A stretch of DNA of 49,284 bases, from NCBI GenBank assembly GCA_946406195.1, contig CAMJJT010000014.1, positions 1 through 49,284 of the forward strand, written 5' to 3'. The notes under the pieces are model-generated. The model made no database searches. It saw only the letters and a program-made list of their open reading frames with translations, and had not been told where the DNA came from. Both the position numbers and the translations under genes were made by a program. This stretch comes from an uncultured Bacteroidales bacterium (lineage in GTDB: Bacteria > Bacteroidota > Bacteroidia > Bacteroidales > Paludibacteraceae). This document shows positions 47,184 through 49,284 of this stretch, in pieces. The stretch's first letter is position 1; each line of letters begins with the position of its first letter.

Positions 47184-48788
47184 ATGAAAAGGATATTAGG
47201 AATATTATTGGCTGTTTTGCCGATGATGGTGGCAGGACAGATGGTACAACCGGTGACGTGGACGGGAGAGACGGTGGGAGATAGTGTGCGGCTGACGGCG
47301 GTGGTAGAGCCGGGATGGCACATGACGCTTATCTCTATCGGGGACGAAGAAATAGGCGAGGAGATATACGAAACACCCTATACTATCACGCTGGCTCAGG
47401 CACAACCTATTCGGTTTAACGCCTGTGACGATCAGATGTGTACCGCGCCGGAAGTGTGGGAATGGGGAGTAGAAAGTAAAAAGACAAAAGACTGTCTTGC
47501 GGACTCAAAGACGCTTTCTACTTTGAGTATTAGCGGTCTCTTCTGGATATTCTTCCTCGGCCTCTTAGGTGGATTGTTGGCGATCTTCACGCCTTGCGTA
47601 TGGCCGATCATCCCGATGACGGTGAGCTTCTTCTTGAAGAAAGGCGGCGGACTGAAGGATGCGATTCTTTATGGGCTGAGTATCGTTATTCTGTACGTGG
47701 GATTAGGATTGCTGGTGACGGTACTCTTTGGCGCTTCGGCGCTTAATGAGATGAGTACCAACGCGGTAGTGAATATTGTGTTCTTCCTGATCTTGGTGAT
47801 TTTTGCACTTTCGTTCTTTGGATTGTTCGAGATCACTTTGCCTGATTCTTGGTCCACGGCGTTAGACAGCAAAGCACGGAGTACAGGCGGTTTCTTCAGT
47901 ATTCTGCTGATGGCGTTTACGTTAGTGATCGTATCGTTTTCGTGTACGGGACCTATTATCGGCACGCTGTTGGTAGAGGCGGCAGGCAAGTCTTTGTTGG
48001 CTCCGGCTATAGGAATGTTGGGCTTTGCGATTGCACTCGCTTTGCCGTTCTCGCTGTTTGCCATGTTTCCTCAGTGGCTCAAACAAGCACCTAAGTCGGG
48101 CGACTGGATGACGAGTTTCAAAGTGGTGTTGGCGTTCCTTGAGTTGGCGCTCTCGCTCAAGTTCCTGAGCGTGGCAGACATGGCGTACGGGTGGGGTATA
48201 CTGCCGAGATGGCTCTTTATTGCGATATGGATCGTTTGCTTCCTGGGCATAGGAATCTATCTTATATGGGATATATGGAGCGTATCGACCCCACGTAAAA
48301 TCATCCGTGCGATCGTGATCATCCCATCCCTGGCCTTTGCGTTTTACCTGGTACCGGGTCTTCGCGGCGCGCCCGTGAAAGCTATCAGCGCTTTTGCGCC
48401 TCCTATGAGCGTTCCAGGGCGCGAGGTATTTGATGATTTCGAAGAGGGCATGGCTTATGCGCGCCAGACAGGCAAGCCGGTACTTGTGGATTTTACCGGT
48501 TACGGTTGTGTGAACTGCCGTAAGATGGAGGCGTTTGTACTGAATAACGACAGCGTCAAAGCACGTTTGCAGAACTATGTGTTTATTGAGCTTTATGTGG
48601 ATCATCGTCTGGACACGGACCATGACGGCGAGAGTGAAGGAACAGAAAACAGCCGTTTGCAGCGGGAGCGTTTCGGTTCGAACGCACAGCCGTTCTATGT
48701 GCAACTTGATCCACAAGGAAATCAGGTAGCCGAGCCGATGGCGTTTACCACCGACCCGATAGAGTTTATCAATTGGTTAAAATATTAA
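47184..48788 (+). CDS. dsbD: Thiol:disulfide interchange protein DsbD
   Basis: The 534-residue protein has a signal peptide, an N-terminal periplasmic domain (ACDDQMCTAPEVWEW), eight or nine membrane segments with Cys in FTPCVWPIIPMTVSFF and FSCTGPIIGTLL, and a C-terminal thioredoxin domain with GYGCVNCRKME. It carries electrons from the cytosol to the periplasm for protein-thiol reduction and cytochrome or other maturation. All redox Cys pairs are present. The linker KTKDCLADSKTLSTLS before the membrane part is repeat-like at the DNA level. It lies 28 bases after the four-helix-bundle gene. Confidence 0.95.
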   Translation: MKRILGILLAVLPMMVAGQMVQPVTWTGETVGDSVRLTAVVEPGWHMTLISIGDEEIGEEIYETPYTITLAQAQPIRFNACDDQMCTAPEVWEWGVESKKTKDCLADSKTLSTLSISGLFWIFFLGLLGGLLAIFTPCVWPIIPMTVSFFLKKGGGLKDAILYGLSIVILYVGLGLLVTVLFGASALNEMSTNAVVNIVFFLILVIFALSFFGLFEITLPDSWSTALDSKARSTGGFFSILLMAFTLVIVSFSCTGPIIGTLLVEAAGKSLLAPAIGMLGFAIALALPFSLFAMFPQWLKQAPKSGDWMTSFKVVLAFLELALSLKFLSVADMAYGWGILPRWLFIAIWIVCFLGIGIYLIWDIWSVSTPRKIIRAIVIIPSLAFAFYLVPGLRGAPVKAISAFAPPMSVPGREVFDDFEEGMAYARQTGKPVLVDFTGYGCVNCRKMEAFVLNNDSVKARLQNYVFIELYVDHRLDTDHDGESEGTENSRLQRERFGSNAQPFYVQLDPQGNQVAEPMAFTTDPIEFINWLKY

Positions 48789-48844
48789 GAATAGTAGAAA
48801 GAGAAAAGAACGCGGCAGAGCCGCTCAAAGAGAAAAGCAAAATT

Positions 48845-49284
48845 ATGATACAAAAGAAAAGTTACAACCCCAATTTCAATCACGAGTATCGCGAGGAGAT
48901 CAAGCGCGAGCACACGAAACGTACGTACGACACCAAGCGTCCGCCGGAGAAAGAGATGATTTTCGGTGTGCGCGCTGTGATGGAAGCGATTGACGCAGGC
49001 AAGGTGCTCGATAAAGTGCTGGTACGCCGCGATATGAGTTCGGCTATCGGCAAAGAGTTGCTGATCAAGTTAGAGGGAACAGGAACGCAGATCCAACGTG
49101 TGCCGTTGGAGAAACTGAATCAATTCACGGACAAGAACCACCAAGGCGTGATTGCTTTCCTGAGTCCGATAGAATTTACTCCGTTGGATAGTTTGGTTCA
49201 GAGTTTGTACGACGAAGGCAAGACACCATTGCTGATGATGCTGGACGGCGTGACCGATGTGCGCAATTTCGGAGCTATCTCTCG
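48845..49284 (+). CDS. rlmB: 23S rRNA 2'-O-methyltransferase, TrmH/SpoU family (3' part cut)
   Basis: The frame opens at ATG 48845 and runs to the window end for 146 codons. A basic, disordered N-terminus is followed by MIFGVRAVMEAIDAG, VLDKVLVRRDMSSAIGKELL, QRVPLEKLNQFTDKNHQGVI and LLMMLDGVTDVRNFGAIS, the latter being the start of the knotted SPOUT domain. This fits RlmB, which methylates 23S rRNA at G2251; other TrmH-family enzymes cannot be excluded from the visible part. Between dsbD and this gene is a small GCGGC/GCCGC hairpin (48813-48825) flanked by agagaaaag repeats. Confidence 0.88.
   Translation, partial: MIQKKSYNPNFNHEYREEIKREHTKRTYDTKRPPEKEMIFGVRAVMEAIDAGKVLDKVLVRRDMSSAIGKELLIKLEGTGTQIQRVPLEKLNQFTDKNHQGVIAFLSPIEFTPLDSLVQSLYDEGKTPLLMMLDGVTDVRNFGAIS

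Overview
The window is a chromosomal segment of a member of the Bacteroidales, probably an uncultured gut-type lineage. The evidence is the repeated Bacteroidetes promoter (about TTG, 19-20 bases, then TAnnTTTGCA), the lack of Shine-Dalgarno sequences before start codons, and Bacteroidetes-style proteins such as a DUF4296 lipoprotein, a DsbD-thioredoxin fusion and an Asp-type MurA. The core is of moderate GC; the surface-polysaccharide block (about 22.3-31.4 kb) and one gene near 45.2 kb are clearly AT-richer. I see no transposase, integrase, phage gene, CRISPR array or rRNA.

Layout. 0-0.6 kb: a gene cut by the left edge, preceded by a long leader with competing inverted repeats. 0.6-4.1 kb: a leftward four-gene operon (SnoaL-like lipoprotein, flavin-binding PNPOx-like protein, zinc-type macrodomain, class M-like sirtuin) facing a divergent HxlR regulator with a candidate operator between them; this looks like an inducible ADP-ribosylation/redox-stress module. 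4.1-5.3 kb: two head-to-head remnants of the C-terminal domain of methylmalonyl-CoA mutase. 5.4-9.1 kb: a sugar-phosphate transferase, a nucleotidyltransferase-fold protein and holA. 9.1-11.8 kb (leftward): DUF4296 lipoprotein, lspA, and metK with a SAM-II-like riboswitch plus terminator in its leader. 12-19.1 kb: menG, a Dabb protein, an exported protein, tRNA-Glu, then mnmE, yicC, gmk, nadD and dgt.

19.1-34.3 kb is the variable region: a candidate structured ncRNA, a small protein, an AAA/DUF4143 ATPase between direct repeats, a stub of rfbF, then a rightward polysaccharide cluster (acyltransferase, cytidylyltransferase, hexapeptide acetyltransferase, WbsX-like protein, four recognisable glycosyltransferases, glf), closed by a gene remnant and a second AAA/DUF4143 ATPase. 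No flippase or polymerase is present, so the cluster depends on genes elsewhere. 34.4-44.9 kb returns to core genes: prmA-folC-dnaE leftward and nadE-murB-murA rightward. 44.9-47.2 kb is another accessory patch with palindromes, a nuclease-like protein, a paralogue of the 19.9-kb small protein, three tandem-repeat arrays and a four-helix-bundle protein. dsbD and the start of rlmB finish the window.

The most striking genome-wide feature is a set of degenerate 7- and 8-base tandem repeats. They fill the spacers between genes, supply the start codons of holA and nadD, form the 3' ends of several genes and occur in frame inside mnmE, prmA, folC, dgt, the macrodomain gene and the DUF4296 gene. A separate class of palindromic inserts lies in frame in nadD, murB, yicC and prmA.
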